A stretch of 64,000 nt of DNA, taken from NCBI RefSeq assembly GCF_003287355.1, contig NZ_QMIM01000010.1, forward strand, positions 1 to 64,000, written 5' to 3'. Positions 35,119-43,671 of the stretch are shown here, piece by piece (the stretch's first letter is position 1; every line of letters starts with the position of its first letter). The notes beneath the pieces were generated by a model. That model searched no databases. It was not told where the DNA came from and was given only the letters and a program-made list of their open reading frames with translations. Both the position numbers and the translations under genes were made by a program. The stretch comes from Halorubrum sp. 48-1-W. Its GTDB lineage: Archaea; Halobacteriota; Halobacteria; Halobacteriales; Haloferacaceae.

Positions 35119-36777
35119 ATGGAACCAGACCTCGACCGGTTCACTTCGCGTCGATCGACCGTCTACGGCCAGCGTGGCGTCGTCGCGACGAGCCAGCCGC
35201 TCGCGAGCGAGGCGGGAGTAGAGACCCTACGGAACGGGGGCAACGCCTTCGACGCCGCGGTGGCGACCGCCGCGGCGCTCAACGTCGTGGAGCCGACCTC
35301 GACCGGGCTGGGCGGCGACGTGTTCGCGCTGTACCGGACCGCCGACGGCGACGTGGGCGCGATGCGCGCCTGCGGCGGCGCGCCGGCCGACGCCACGATC
35401 GAGAACGTACAGGCCTCCCTCCGGGAGACCGACGACGTCGGCGCGTACTACCCCGACGACGGCGGTTACGCGGTCGACGACACCGAGGAGGCCGGGATGC
35501 CCTTCTACGGCCCGCACACGGTCACCGTCCCCGGCACGGCGCGGGGGTGGGAGGCGACCGTCCAGGAGCTCGGCCGGTTGACCCTCGCCGACGTGCTCGC
35601 GCCGGCGATCCGGTACGCGACCGAGGGCTACCCGGTCTCCGAGGTCATCGCTTCCTACTGGGAGGGGGCCGAGGAGCTGTTCACCGACGGGAACGCCCGC
35701 GAGGCCTTCCTCTTCGGCGGGGAGTCGCCGGCGGTGGGCCAGGAGGTGACCCTCCCGAAGCTCGGCGAGTCGATGGAGCGGATCGCAGAGGAGGGCGCCG
35801 ACGTCGTCTACGATGGCGAGATCGCGGAGGCGATCGCGACGGAGGTCCAGTCACACGGCGGGTTCATGACCGTCGACGACCTCGCGGACTTCGAGGTCGA
35901 GTGGCCGGAGCCGGTCTCGACGACCTACAACGGCGCGGAGGTGTACGAGCTCCCGCCCAACAACCAGGGACTCATCGCGCTCGAGGCGCTCAACGTCGCC
36001 GAGGAGCTGGGCGCGGGCGAGTACGACTACGACTCCGCCGAGCGCGTCCACTACTTCTCGGAGGCGCTCAAGGTCGCCTTCCACGACGGTCACCGCTACA
36101 TCACCGATCCCGAGTACGAGGACCACCCGCCGCTCGGGTCCAAAGGCTGGTCTGCGAAGCGCGCTGTAGAGGTCGGCGAGACGGCGAACCACGACGTGAG
36201 CTTCGGGGTGCCCGACGCGAACGCCGAGGACGCCGACACCGTGCTCCTTACCGTGGCCGACGAGGAGGGCAACGTGGTCTCGTACATCAACTCGCGGTTC
36301 GCCGGGTTCGGCTCCGGGCTCGTCGCAGGCGACACCGGGATCGCCCTCCAGAACCGCGGCGCGTCGTTCTCGCTCGACCCGGATCACCCGAACAGCCTCG
36401 AACCCGGCAAGCGCCCCTTCCACACGCTCATCCCCGGGATCGTCCGCCTCGACGAGGACGACTGGGCGGCCTTCGGCGTGATGGGCGGGTACATGCAGCC
36501 ACAGGGGCACGTTCAGGTGATCTCGAACCTGGTCGACTACGGGATGCCGCTCCAGCGCGCGCTCGACGAGCCGCGGTGGCGGTACCGCGAGAGCGGCGAG
36601 CTTGCGCTCGAACCCCACTTCGACGACGGCACTGCCGCCAAGCTCGTCCGGAAGGACCACCACGTGAGGACGCTCTCGCCGGTACAGTTCGGCGGCGCAC
36701 AGGTCGCCCGGAACCGCGACGGCGTCCTCTCGGCAGCGACGGAGCCACGCAAGGACGGCAACGCACAGGGGTACTGA
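35119..36777 (+). CDS. ggt: Gamma-glutamyltransferase
   Basis: The enzyme hydrolyses or transfers gamma-glutamyl groups and self-cleaves at a threonine. The 552-residue protein has GGNAFDAAVATAAALNVVEP and TSTGLGGDVFALYR at the start of the large subunit. DTVLLTVADEEGNVVSYINS contains the threonine expected to become the small-subunit nucleophile (just after Asp in DADT). No signal peptide is present, so it appears to act in the cytoplasm. Haloarchaea use gamma-glutamylcysteine as thiol, so thiol turnover is possible. The peptide cluster on its left suggests a catabolic role. Confidence 0.92.
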   Translation: MEPDLDRFTSRRSTVYGQRGVVATSQPLASEAGVETLRNGGNAFDAAVATAAALNVVEPTSTGLGGDVFALYRTADGDVGAMRACGGAPADATIENVQASLRETDDVGAYYPDDGGYAVDDTEEAGMPFYGPHTVTVPGTARGWEATVQELGRLTLADVLAPAIRYATEGYPVSEVIASYWEGAEELFTDGNAREAFLFGGESPAVGQEVTLPKLGESMERIAEEGADVVYDGEIAEAIATEVQSHGGFMTVDDLADFEVEWPEPVSTTYNGAEVYELPPNNQGLIALEALNVAEELGAGEYDYDSAERVHYFSEALKVAFHDGHRYITDPEYEDHPPLGSKGWSAKRAVEVGETANHDVSFGVPDANAEDADTVLLTVADEEGNVVSYINSRFAGFGSGLVAGDTGIALQNRGASFSLDPDHPNSLEPGKRPFHTLIPGIVRLDEDDWAAFGVMGGYMQPQGHVQVISNLVDYGMPLQRALDEPRWRYRESGELALEPHFDDGTAAKLVRKDHHVRTLSPVQFGGAQVARNRDGVLSAATEPRKDGNAQGY

Positions 36778-36865
36778 CCGCGCCGACCTCGACCGTCGGA
36801 CGGTACCCGATACCGTCTCGCTCCCGAACGAAGCGGTTGCCGTCGTACTCATCCGCGAGGATACT

Positions 36866-36873
36866 CTTATAAA
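36866..36873 (+). promoter_or_regulatory. TATA box of the permuted binding-protein gene
   Basis: CTTATAAA is centred about 29 bases before the ATG at 36899 and supports that start over the GTG at 36887. Confidence 0.6.
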
Positions 36874-36898
36874 GGCCCGTACGGTAGTGAGTCACAGA

Positions 36899-38221
36899 AT
36901 GAGACGGAAAATACAGCGGCGTGACGTTCTCAAAGGCGCTGGTGCGGCCGGAATCGCGACGCTCGCCGGCTGCTCCACCGAGGGTGGCGACGGCGACGGC
37001 GACGGAAGCGACGGCGACGGTGCGCCCGACGCCGTGATGGTCGTGGGGTTCCCGGAGTCCGGCATCCAGCTGTTCCGCGACTTCTACTCCGAGTTCGCCG
37101 ACGATGTGCCCGATCTCGACATAATCGTGCCGGACGGCCTGATCGATACCGACCTCCCCGGCGAGGTCGACAACGACATGAACAACGTCATCGGGACCGC
37201 GCCGTCGGCGGGTGGTCCGGGTGCGGACTTCTTCGCCGACCTGTACGAGGAGGAGTACGACACCTCCCCGGCCGTGTTCAACGCGCAGGCTTACGACGCG
37301 ATGGCGGTCGAGATCCTCGCCGCGACCGCGGCGGGCGAGAACGACGGATCGGCGATCCGCGACCGGATCCGGACCGTCGCGAACCCCGGTGGCGACGAGT
37401 TCGGCCCGGAGGACCTCCCCGAGGCGGTCGAGACCGTCGCTGGCGGTGACCCCGTCCACTACGTCGGGGCGTCCTCGAGCGTCGACTTCGACGTCAACGG
37501 GGACATCGCCACCGCCGCGTACGACGTGCGGGACTTCCAGGACGGCGAGATCGAGACGCTCGACACGCTGGAGTTCGGTAACGAACTCTCTGACGAGGAC
37601 CAGGACGCGACGGCCGAAGACCCGGTCGGCGTCGACGAGTTCGAGGCACGCATCGGCGTGTTGATGCCCGAGACCGGTGACCTCGGTCCGCTCGGCGGTC
37701 CGATCCGCGACGGCGCGCTACTCGCAGCGACCCAGGTCAACGACGCCGGGCTCAACGTCACGGTCGACACCCGCGTCGAAGACACACAGACCGACCCGCA
37801 GGCGGGTATCTCGGGCGCGAACGCACTCGTCGACGCTGGCTTCGGCGCCGTCGTCGGCCCCGCCGCCTCGAACGTGAACCTCCAGGTGGCCGACCAGGTG
37901 TTCATCCCGAACGGCGTCGTCGGCATCTCCCCGTCCTCGACGAGTCCGGACGTGACCGAGTTGGACGACGACGACTACGTCTTCCGGACCGCCCCGTCGG
38001 ACCTGCTACAGGGCCCGGCGATGGCCCAGCTCGCGAGCGGCGATCGGGTGGGTGCGGAGTCCTCCGGGACGCTGTACCTCAACGACGCCTACGGCCAGTC
38101 GCTCGAGGAGGAGTACGCGGCTGCCTTCGAGGAGAACGGCGGAGAGGTCACGGAGCGCGTCTCCTTCGAGCCGGCACAGTCGACGTACACCAGCCAGTGG
38201 TCGAGCGTCCTGAACGAGTAG
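36899..38221 (+). CDS. Branched-chain amino acid type substrate-binding lipoprotein, lobes in permuted order
   Basis: The 440-residue protein starts with a Tat-like signal (QRRDVLKGAGAAGIATLAGC, lipid Cys25) and an acidic linker. Residues 43-222 (PDAVMVVGFPESGIQLFRDF through NAQAYDAMAVEILAA) are what normally forms the second, C-terminal lobe of Leu/Ile/Val-type binding proteins. A new acidic linker (226-247) follows. Residues 248-440 (FEARIGVLMPETGDLGPLGG to TYTSQWSSVLNE) are the normal first lobe. The frame stops where the family would pass into the second lobe. This is the order of a circular permutant. The gene converges on livF and is the only candidate receptor for livHMGF here. Confidence 0.85.
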   Translation: MRRKIQRRDVLKGAGAAGIATLAGCSTEGGDGDGDGSDGDGAPDAVMVVGFPESGIQLFRDFYSEFADDVPDLDIIVPDGLIDTDLPGEVDNDMNNVIGTAPSAGGPGADFFADLYEEEYDTSPAVFNAQAYDAMAVEILAATAAGENDGSAIRDRIRTVANPGGDEFGPEDLPEAVETVAGGDPVHYVGASSSVDFDVNGDIATAAYDVRDFQDGEIETLDTLEFGNELSDEDQDATAEDPVGVDEFEARIGVLMPETGDLGPLGGPIRDGALLAATQVNDAGLNVTVDTRVEDTQTDPQAGISGANALVDAGFGAVVGPAASNVNLQVADQVFIPNGVVGISPSSTSPDVTELDDDDYVFRTAPSDLLQGPAMAQLASGDRVGAESSGTLYLNDAYGQSLEEEYAAAFEENGGEVTERVSFEPAQSTYTSQWSSVLNE

Positions 38222-38313
38222 CCGGTTCGCAGCGGCGGACGGTCCGTCGCCGAGGTTCCGTTCGATCGTTTCGCCGACCGAACTGATCGGGAGCGAACGC
38301 GCAGGCGACCGAG

Positions 38314-39120
38314 CTACCCGCCGAGGAAGTCCTTCCGCACGTCTTCGTCCGTAAGCAGTACGTCGCCGCGGTCGGTGTAGCGGTTCTCGCCGTTAACGAG
38401 CACGTAACCGCGGTCACAGCGGCGTAGCGCCTCCTTCGCGTTCTGTTCGACCATCAGGACCGCGGTCCCGCCCTCGTTGATCCGGTCGATCCGATCGAAC
38501 ATGTCGGCGACGAGGTCGGGCGCGAGCCCCGCCGACGGCTCGTCGAGCAACAGCAGGTCCGGATCGAGCATGAGCGCCCGCCCCATCGCGACCATCTGGC
38601 GCTGGCCGCCGGAGAGCGTCCCCGCCTTCTGATCGTTCCGCCTCCGGAGGATCGGGAAGCGGTCGTAGACCTCCTCGATCCGGTCCTCCGGGACGCTTTC
38701 GAGGATGTACGCGCCCATCTCGAGGTTCTCGCGCACGCTCAGGCCGGGGAACACGTTGTCGGTCTGGGGGACGAACCCGATCCCCTCGCGGATTATCTGC
38801 TCGGGTGCGAGCCCCTGGATCGGCTGGCCCTCGAACTCGACGACCCCGTCCATGTACGTCGTGAGCCCGAAGACCGTCTTCATTACCGTCGACTTCCCCG
38901 CACCGTTGGGACCGACGACGGTGACGTACTCCCCCTCTCCGACGTCGAGGTCGACATCGGAGAGGATCTGCAGGTCGCCGTACCCGGCGTCGAGGTCGCG
39001 AAGCCGGAGGATGGCGTCGCCCTCGAGCGTGTGTGACGTTCCCGCGACCCCTTCGTCGCCGTCGGCGGGTGTCGCGTCGTCGGGGGCACTCGACGTCTCG
39101 CCGGCGTCCTCGGCGCTCAT
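38314..39120 (-). CDS. livF: Branched-chain amino acid ABC transporter ATP-binding protein LivF
   Basis: The 268-residue ATPase has Walker A VGPNGAGKST, signature LSGGQRQMVAMGRAL and Walker B LLLLDEPSAGLAP; the SAGLAP ending is typical of LivF. An acidic 35-residue N-terminal extension precedes the ATPase. It is last in the order livH-livM-livG-livF, overlapping livG by four bases. Confidence 0.92.
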   Translation of the reverse strand: MSAEDAGETSSAPDDATPADGDEGVAGTSHTLEGDAILRLRDLDAGYGDLQILSDVDLDVGEGEYVTVVGPNGAGKSTVMKTVFGLTTYMDGVVEFEGQPIQGLAPEQIIREGIGFVPQTDNVFPGLSVRENLEMGAYILESVPEDRIEEVYDRFPILRRRNDQKAGTLSGGQRQMVAMGRALMLDPDLLLLDEPSAGLAPDLVADMFDRIDRINEGGTAVLMVEQNAKEALRRCDRGYVLVNGENRYTDRGDVLLTDEDVRKDFLGG

Positions 39121-40004
39121 ATGTCCTCCCCCAGGTACGCCTCGATGACGCGTTCGTCGTTCCGTATCTCTTCGCCGGTCCCTTCGGCGAGGACGGTTCC
39201 CTGATGCATGACGATGACGTGCTCGCAGTTGTTCATGATGACGTCCATGTCGTGTTCGACGAGGAGGAACGTGTACCCGTCCGCGCGAAGCCGGTGGATC
39301 CGATCGAGCAACTTCTCCTCTAACGTCGGGTTGACGCCCGCCAGCGGCTCGTCGAGCAGGACCATCTCGGGGTCGGTCATGAGCGCGCGGGCCATCTCGA
39401 GGAGCTTCCGTTGCCCGCCGGAGAGGTTCCCCGCATGTTCGTTCGCGAGGTGGTCGATCTCGAAGAAGTCGAGCGTCTCCCAGGCACGCTCGCGGATGGC
39501 CTTCTCCTGTTCGACCACCTCGCCCCGGAGACCCGGCGTGACCGATCGGATCGCCGACTCGCCGATCTGTCCCTTCGGGGCGAGCATCAGGTTCTCCAGC
39601 ACGGTCATCTCCTCCAGCTCGCGGGCGATCTGGAAGGTCCGGACGAGGCCCTTGCGCGCCATTTGGTACGGCTTCAGTCCCGTGACGTCTTCGCTTTTGA
39701 AGTACACGTTTCCCGCCGTCGGCTCGTGGACGCCGGTGATACAGTCGAACGTCGTCGATTTTCCGGCGCCGTTCGGACCGATCAGGCCGGTCAACGACCC
39801 CTGTTCGACCTCGAAGGTGGCCCCGTCGACGGCGGTGACGCCGCCGAACCGCTTGACGAGCCCCTCGACGCGGAGCGGAACGCCTGACGGCGTGTGCTTG
39901 GCCGCCTTTTCGACCTCGCTGTCGTTCGCCTCCGGTTCGTCGCCGGGCGTCGCCGCGTCCGCCGCCTCGGCGACGTCGGACGCGTCCGGGACGTCGCTAC
40001 TCAT
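39117..40004 (-). CDS. livG: Branched-chain amino acid ABC transporter ATP-binding protein LivG
   Basis: The 295-residue ATPase has Walker A IGPNGAGKST, signature LSGGQRKLLEMARAL and Walker B MVLLDEPLAGVNP. The C-terminal FLLVEHDMDVIMNNCEHVIV is a LivG landmark. The ATG at 40004 overlaps the end of livM by eight bases; an ATG three codons earlier is also possible. An acidic leader of about 35 residues precedes the ATPase, as in livF. Confidence 0.92.
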   Translation of the reverse strand: MSSDVPDASDVAEAADAATPGDEPEANDSEVEKAAKHTPSGVPLRVEGLVKRFGGVTAVDGATFEVEQGSLTGLIGPNGAGKSTTFDCITGVHEPTAGNVYFKSEDVTGLKPYQMARKGLVRTFQIARELEEMTVLENLMLAPKGQIGESAIRSVTPGLRGEVVEQEKAIRERAWETLDFFEIDHLANEHAGNLSGGQRKLLEMARALMTDPEMVLLDEPLAGVNPTLEEKLLDRIHRLRADGYTFLLVEHDMDVIMNNCEHVIVMHQGTVLAEGTGEEIRNDERVIEAYLGEDI

Positions 40005-41322
40005 CGACCTCACCCTCGCTGGGACGTTCGGAGAGGTCGACGGCCGCGGCCGTCTCGATCCGGTCGCCGAGAATGCCGTCGGGTCGTCGGTGGATGATGA
40101 ACACGAGTATCAGCCCGAGGAGGACGAACTGGAGCGGCGCGATGTTGTCGGTCGCGAACGCGAGGAACGCCGTCGGGTCGAGCGTGGCCACCGCGTCGGC
40201 GAACGAGGCCGGCGTCTCGGCGTCGATGACGTCGCGCACCGTCGCCCCGGCGCGTCGCGGCCCCTCGAACAGCACCGTCGCGAAGACGATCCCACCGAGA
40301 ACCGCGCCGGCGTTCGACCCCGACCCGCCGATGATGACGGCGATGAACACGTAGAAGGTCAAGAGAGGCATGAACTGCGGCGTCGGCGAGACGTTGCCCT
40401 GGCTGCCGAACCAGAGGATCCCCGCCAGCCCCATCAGCGCACAGCCGATAACGAACACCTTGATCTTGATCAGGTTCACGTCCTTCCCGAGCGAATCCGC
40501 GACGAGTTCGTCCTCGCGGATCGCCTTGAGGGTCCGACCGAACGGGGAGCGACCGAGCCGTTCGAGAAGCACGAAGAACCCGATCACGAAGCCGGCGAGG
40601 ACGACGATGTACCCCAAGTCGATGAGGATCGAGTTGGAGATGCCGAGCCCCCCGGCACCGAACACACCGAAGACGAGGTCGCCGAGTGCCGTCGGGGTAC
40701 CGCGTTGACCGTCGACGAGGAAGAGCTCGCGGACCGGGTTCCGTGGCATCCCCATCCCGCTGCCGCCGCCGGTTCCGACGCCGAGCGTGTCCCGGAGGAA
40801 CGCGTCGAACGCGCTGGACTGGAGGAATAGCCGGACGATCTCCGAGATGCCGAGGGTGACGATCGCGAGGTAGTCGGCCTTGAGCCGGAGTGCCGGGAGC
40901 GCCGCGATCAGGCCGACCAACGCGGCGACCAGCATGCCGGCGACGATGCCGACCGGCAACGGGAGCCCGAATCCGGGCGGACCGAACGCCGGGTCCGGCG
41001 ATCGGACGACGATTCCCATCGTGTAGACGCCGAGCGCCATGAACCCGGCCACGCCGATGTTGAACAGTCCGGCGTATCCCCACTGGAGGTTCAGCGCGAG
41101 CGCTGAGAGGGCGTACACCAGCCCGAGGAACGTCAGGGTTCGCATCAGGCCGACGACGCTGTTGAGTCCGTCAGTGAAGGTGAGGAGGGCCGCGACGAGG
41201 TAGACGAGTAGCAGCGTCCCGAGGATAAGCCCGAGGTCGCTGCGGCGCGCGGCCTCGAACAGGGCGGTCGTCGCGCTCTCGGGTGCCTCCGTGTCTTTCG
41301 GACGGGACGAGTCGTCGCTCAT
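39997..41322 (-). CDS. livM: Branched-chain amino acid ABC transporter permease LivM
   Basis: The 441-residue membrane protein has eight or more hydrophobic segments. LNLQWGYAGLFNIGVAGFMALG is the LivM start, and GRTLKAIREDELVADSLGKD is the cytoplasmic loop that contacts the ATPases. It is longer than bacterial LivM because of a loop after residue 180 (LGVGTGGGSGMGMPRNP) and a second one near residue 385. It overlaps livH by four bases. The start at 41322 (MSDDSSRPKDTE) follows that overlap. Confidence 0.91.
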   Translation of the reverse strand: MSDDSSRPKDTEAPESATTALFEAARRSDLGLILGTLLLVYLVAALLTFTDGLNSVVGLMRTLTFLGLVYALSALALNLQWGYAGLFNIGVAGFMALGVYTMGIVVRSPDPAFGPPGFGLPLPVGIVAGMLVAALVGLIAALPALRLKADYLAIVTLGISEIVRLFLQSSAFDAFLRDTLGVGTGGGSGMGMPRNPVRELFLVDGQRGTPTALGDLVFGVFGAGGLGISNSILIDLGYIVVLAGFVIGFFVLLERLGRSPFGRTLKAIREDELVADSLGKDVNLIKIKVFVIGCALMGLAGILWFGSQGNVSPTPQFMPLLTFYVFIAVIIGGSGSNAGAVLGGIVFATVLFEGPRRAGATVRDVIDAETPASFADAVATLDPTAFLAFATDNIAPLQFVLLGLILVFIIHRRPDGILGDRIETAAAVDLSERPSEGEVDE

Positions 41323-42440
41323 GCGGTCGTCACACCTCCGAACAGGCCCTCTGGACGCAACAGGAGCATGGTGATCATCACGGCGAATGCGGCGGCCTCG
41401 TTGAAGTCCGAGGGGATCCAGATCGTCGAGGTCGTGAACACGACCCCGATGACGACCCCACCGGCGATCGCGCCGTACACCGACCCGATGCCGCCGAGGA
41501 TCACGGCAGCGAAGATGAGGAGGAGGAGCAGCCAGCCGAAGTCGAACTGGATCGTCCCCCGGAGCAACACGTAGAGGTAGCCGGAGGCCCCCGCGAGCCC
41601 GCCGCCGATGATCCACGTGGCGGTGACGACGCGCTCGGCCGGAATGCCGGTGATCAACGCGAGGTCCTTGTTGTCCGCCATCGCCCGCATCGCGGTGCCG
41701 AGCTTCGTGTGCTGGAGCATGAAGTGCATCGCCAGCATGAGCCCGACGGCCGCGACGACGATGGTCAACTCGTGGGCGTTGATCGAGAGGCCGAGCGGGC
41801 CGAACGCGAGGTTCGACGCGTCGACGCTCGCCGTAACGCCCCGTCGGTCGGAGCCGTAGACGAACTGGATGACGTACCTGACGACCAGCGCGGCGCCGAT
41901 CGACGCGATGAGGATCGAGATCCCGTCGCGGTCCCGCATCGGCTTGTAGAAGGCACGATCGAGCGCCAGCGCGACGACTGCGGTGACCGTGAAGGCGACG
42001 ACGAGACCGATCAGTATCGCCACCGGCGCCGTGAGGATATGTGCGCCGATGTCACCGGCGCTCACGTCCCCGGCGTCCCGAACGGTCACCAGCGCGCGGA
42101 CCGGCACGTCGCCGAAGCCGGCGATCAGGAAGGCGACCCCCCAACCGGTGAACGCCCCCGTGCTGACGAGGTCTCCGTGCGAGAAGTTCGCGAACGAGAG
42201 GATACTGTACGTCATCGAGAGTCCGATCCCGGCGAGCCCGATCACGAGCCCGATCACGAGCCCGTTCCAGAGGTTCGAGCCGAGCCGGTCCGCGGAAAGG
42301 GCCCCGCCGATCGGACCGACCGTGACTCCCGCGAGCTTCGCCGCGAGATCGACGAGGAGCAGCCCGCCGACCAGAGCGACGAGGAGGATCCCCGGTCGGG
42401 TCCGCACTGCGTCGACGATCGACGGATCAGTCGTTCCCAT
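41319..42440 (-). CDS. livH: Branched-chain amino acid ABC transporter permease LivH
   Basis: The 373-residue permease has about nine hydrophobic segments. SMTYSILSFANFSHGDLVSTGAF is the LivH N-terminal motif, and GTAMRAMADNKDLALITGI is the ATPase-contact loop. It begins the livHMGF operon. An AT-rich TAAATAATT near 42479-42487 may be the promoter. No substrate-binding gene precedes it in the operon; the only one nearby lies beyond livF on the other strand. Confidence 0.92.
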   Translation of the reverse strand: MGTTDPSIVDAVRTRPGILLVALVGGLLLVDLAAKLAGVTVGPIGGALSADRLGSNLWNGLVIGLVIGLAGIGLSMTYSILSFANFSHGDLVSTGAFTGWGVAFLIAGFGDVPVRALVTVRDAGDVSAGDIGAHILTAPVAILIGLVVAFTVTAVVALALDRAFYKPMRDRDGISILIASIGAALVVRYVIQFVYGSDRRGVTASVDASNLAFGPLGLSINAHELTIVVAAVGLMLAMHFMLQHTKLGTAMRAMADNKDLALITGIPAERVVTATWIIGGGLAGASGYLYVLLRGTIQFDFGWLLLLLIFAAVILGGIGSVYGAIAGGVVIGVVFTTSTIWIPSDFNEAAAFAVMITMLLLRPEGLFGGVTTA

Positions 42441-42631
42441 GTGTACGTCTCACTATCGCTGGCTCCGATATGGAGAGGTAAATAATTCGCTGTTTCGACG
42501 GACGTCGGAACCGAGAACGTCGCTCACAGCTGACGGTCGCGAAACGTCTCTCGTCTCGGGAACGGTCCCATCGTCGACCGCGACGACGGCGACCTCCTCC
42601 CGCCGACACCCGTTCCGTTCAACTCCTCCCG

Positions 42632-43570
42632 TCAGTCTCCGCCGGCCGCCCGCGCCCGCCGTCTGGCGTCCTCGGCGGACCGCCCCTCGCGCACGAGCGC
42701 GTCGATGAACAGCTCGCCGGCCTTGTACGACGACCGGACCATCGGCCCGGACGCACTGTAGAGGAAGTCGAACTCCGTCTCGGCCACCTCGCGCCACGTC
42801 TCGAAGACGTCCGGGTGGACGTACTCGAAGACGTCGAGGTGCGACCGCGACGGCTGGAGGTACTGCCCGAAGGTGACGACGTCGACGCCGACCTCCCGGA
42901 GGTCGCCGAGCGTCCGGTACACCTCGTGGTGGTACTCGCCGACGCCGAGCATGAGGCTCGTCTTGGTGTGGATATCGGACTCACGGTCGACCCGGTCGAG
43001 GACCGACAGCGACTGCTCGTAGTTCGCCCGGCGGTCGCGCACCGGCCACTGGAGCCGCTCGACAGTCTCGACGTTGTGGGCTATCACGTCGGGGCCGGCG
43101 TCGACGATCCGGTCGACCGCGTCCGGGTCGCCGCCGAAGTCGGGGATCAGCGTCTCGACGAGTATGCCCGGGTCACGCCGTTTGATCGCGCGGATCGTCT
43201 CCGCGAAGTGGGCGGAGCCGCCGTCCGCGAGGTCGTCGCGGTCGACCGACGTGAGGACGACGTACTCGAGGCCGATCTCCGCGACCGCGTCCGCGACGTT
43301 CTCGGGTTCCTCGGGGTCCAGCGGCTCCATCCCGCCGGTCTCGACGTCACAGAAGTTACACCCCCGCGAGCAGCGATGTCCCATGAGCATGAACGTCGCC
43401 GTGCCCGGCCCGTTCCGGCCCGACCAACACTCGCCCATGTTCGGACAGTTGGCCTCCTCACAGACGGTGTGGAGGTCCCGATCGCGGAGCGTCTCCTTGA
43501 TCTCCGTGAACCGGCTCCCGGAAGGGGGACGCGACTTCAACCAGTCCGGTTTCCGCCGGCCGCGTTGCAT
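42632..43570 (-). CDS. lipA: Lipoyl synthase
   Basis: This radical SAM enzyme inserts two sulfurs into octanoyl groups to make lipoate. The 312-residue protein has the auxiliary cluster motif CEEANCPNMGEC and the radical SAM motif CSRGCNFC. TGGMEPLDPEEPENVADAVAE and SSYKAGELFIDALV follow in family order. The ATG at 43570 (MQRGRRKPDWLK) fits the family. The neighbours are not lipoate genes. Lipoate in haloarchaea serves glycine cleavage and 2-oxoacid dehydrogenase-like complexes. Confidence 0.95.
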   Translation of the reverse strand: MQRGRRKPDWLKSRPPSGSRFTEIKETLRDRDLHTVCEEANCPNMGECWSGRNGPGTATFMLMGHRCSRGCNFCDVETGGMEPLDPEEPENVADAVAEIGLEYVVLTSVDRDDLADGGSAHFAETIRAIKRRDPGILVETLIPDFGGDPDAVDRIVDAGPDVIAHNVETVERLQWPVRDRRANYEQSLSVLDRVDRESDIHTKTSLMLGVGEYHHEVYRTLGDLREVGVDVVTFGQYLQPSRSHLDVFEYVHPDVFETWREVAETEFDFLYSASGPMVRSSYKAGELFIDALVREGRSAEDARRRARAAGGD

Positions 43571-43643
43571 ATCGAACCCTCGGGCGGCGAGCGGAAAAAC
43601 GTGCGGGTCGCCCGCCCGAGATCCCGTCGTCGCCGGAGAAGCT

Positions 43644-43651
43644 ATATGACC
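43644..43651 (+). promoter_or_regulatory. TATA box of the Cys/Met PLP enzyme gene
   Basis: CTATATGA lies about 25 bases before the ATG at 43672, fitting a leaderless transcript. Confidence 0.5.
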
Positions 43652-43671
43652 CCCCTCCACGGTGTGAACGT

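Noticed and set aside
36899-38221. Permuted binding protein read as a fusion of two different receptors
   Set aside because: Only one of each lobe is present and they complement each other into a single complete fold.
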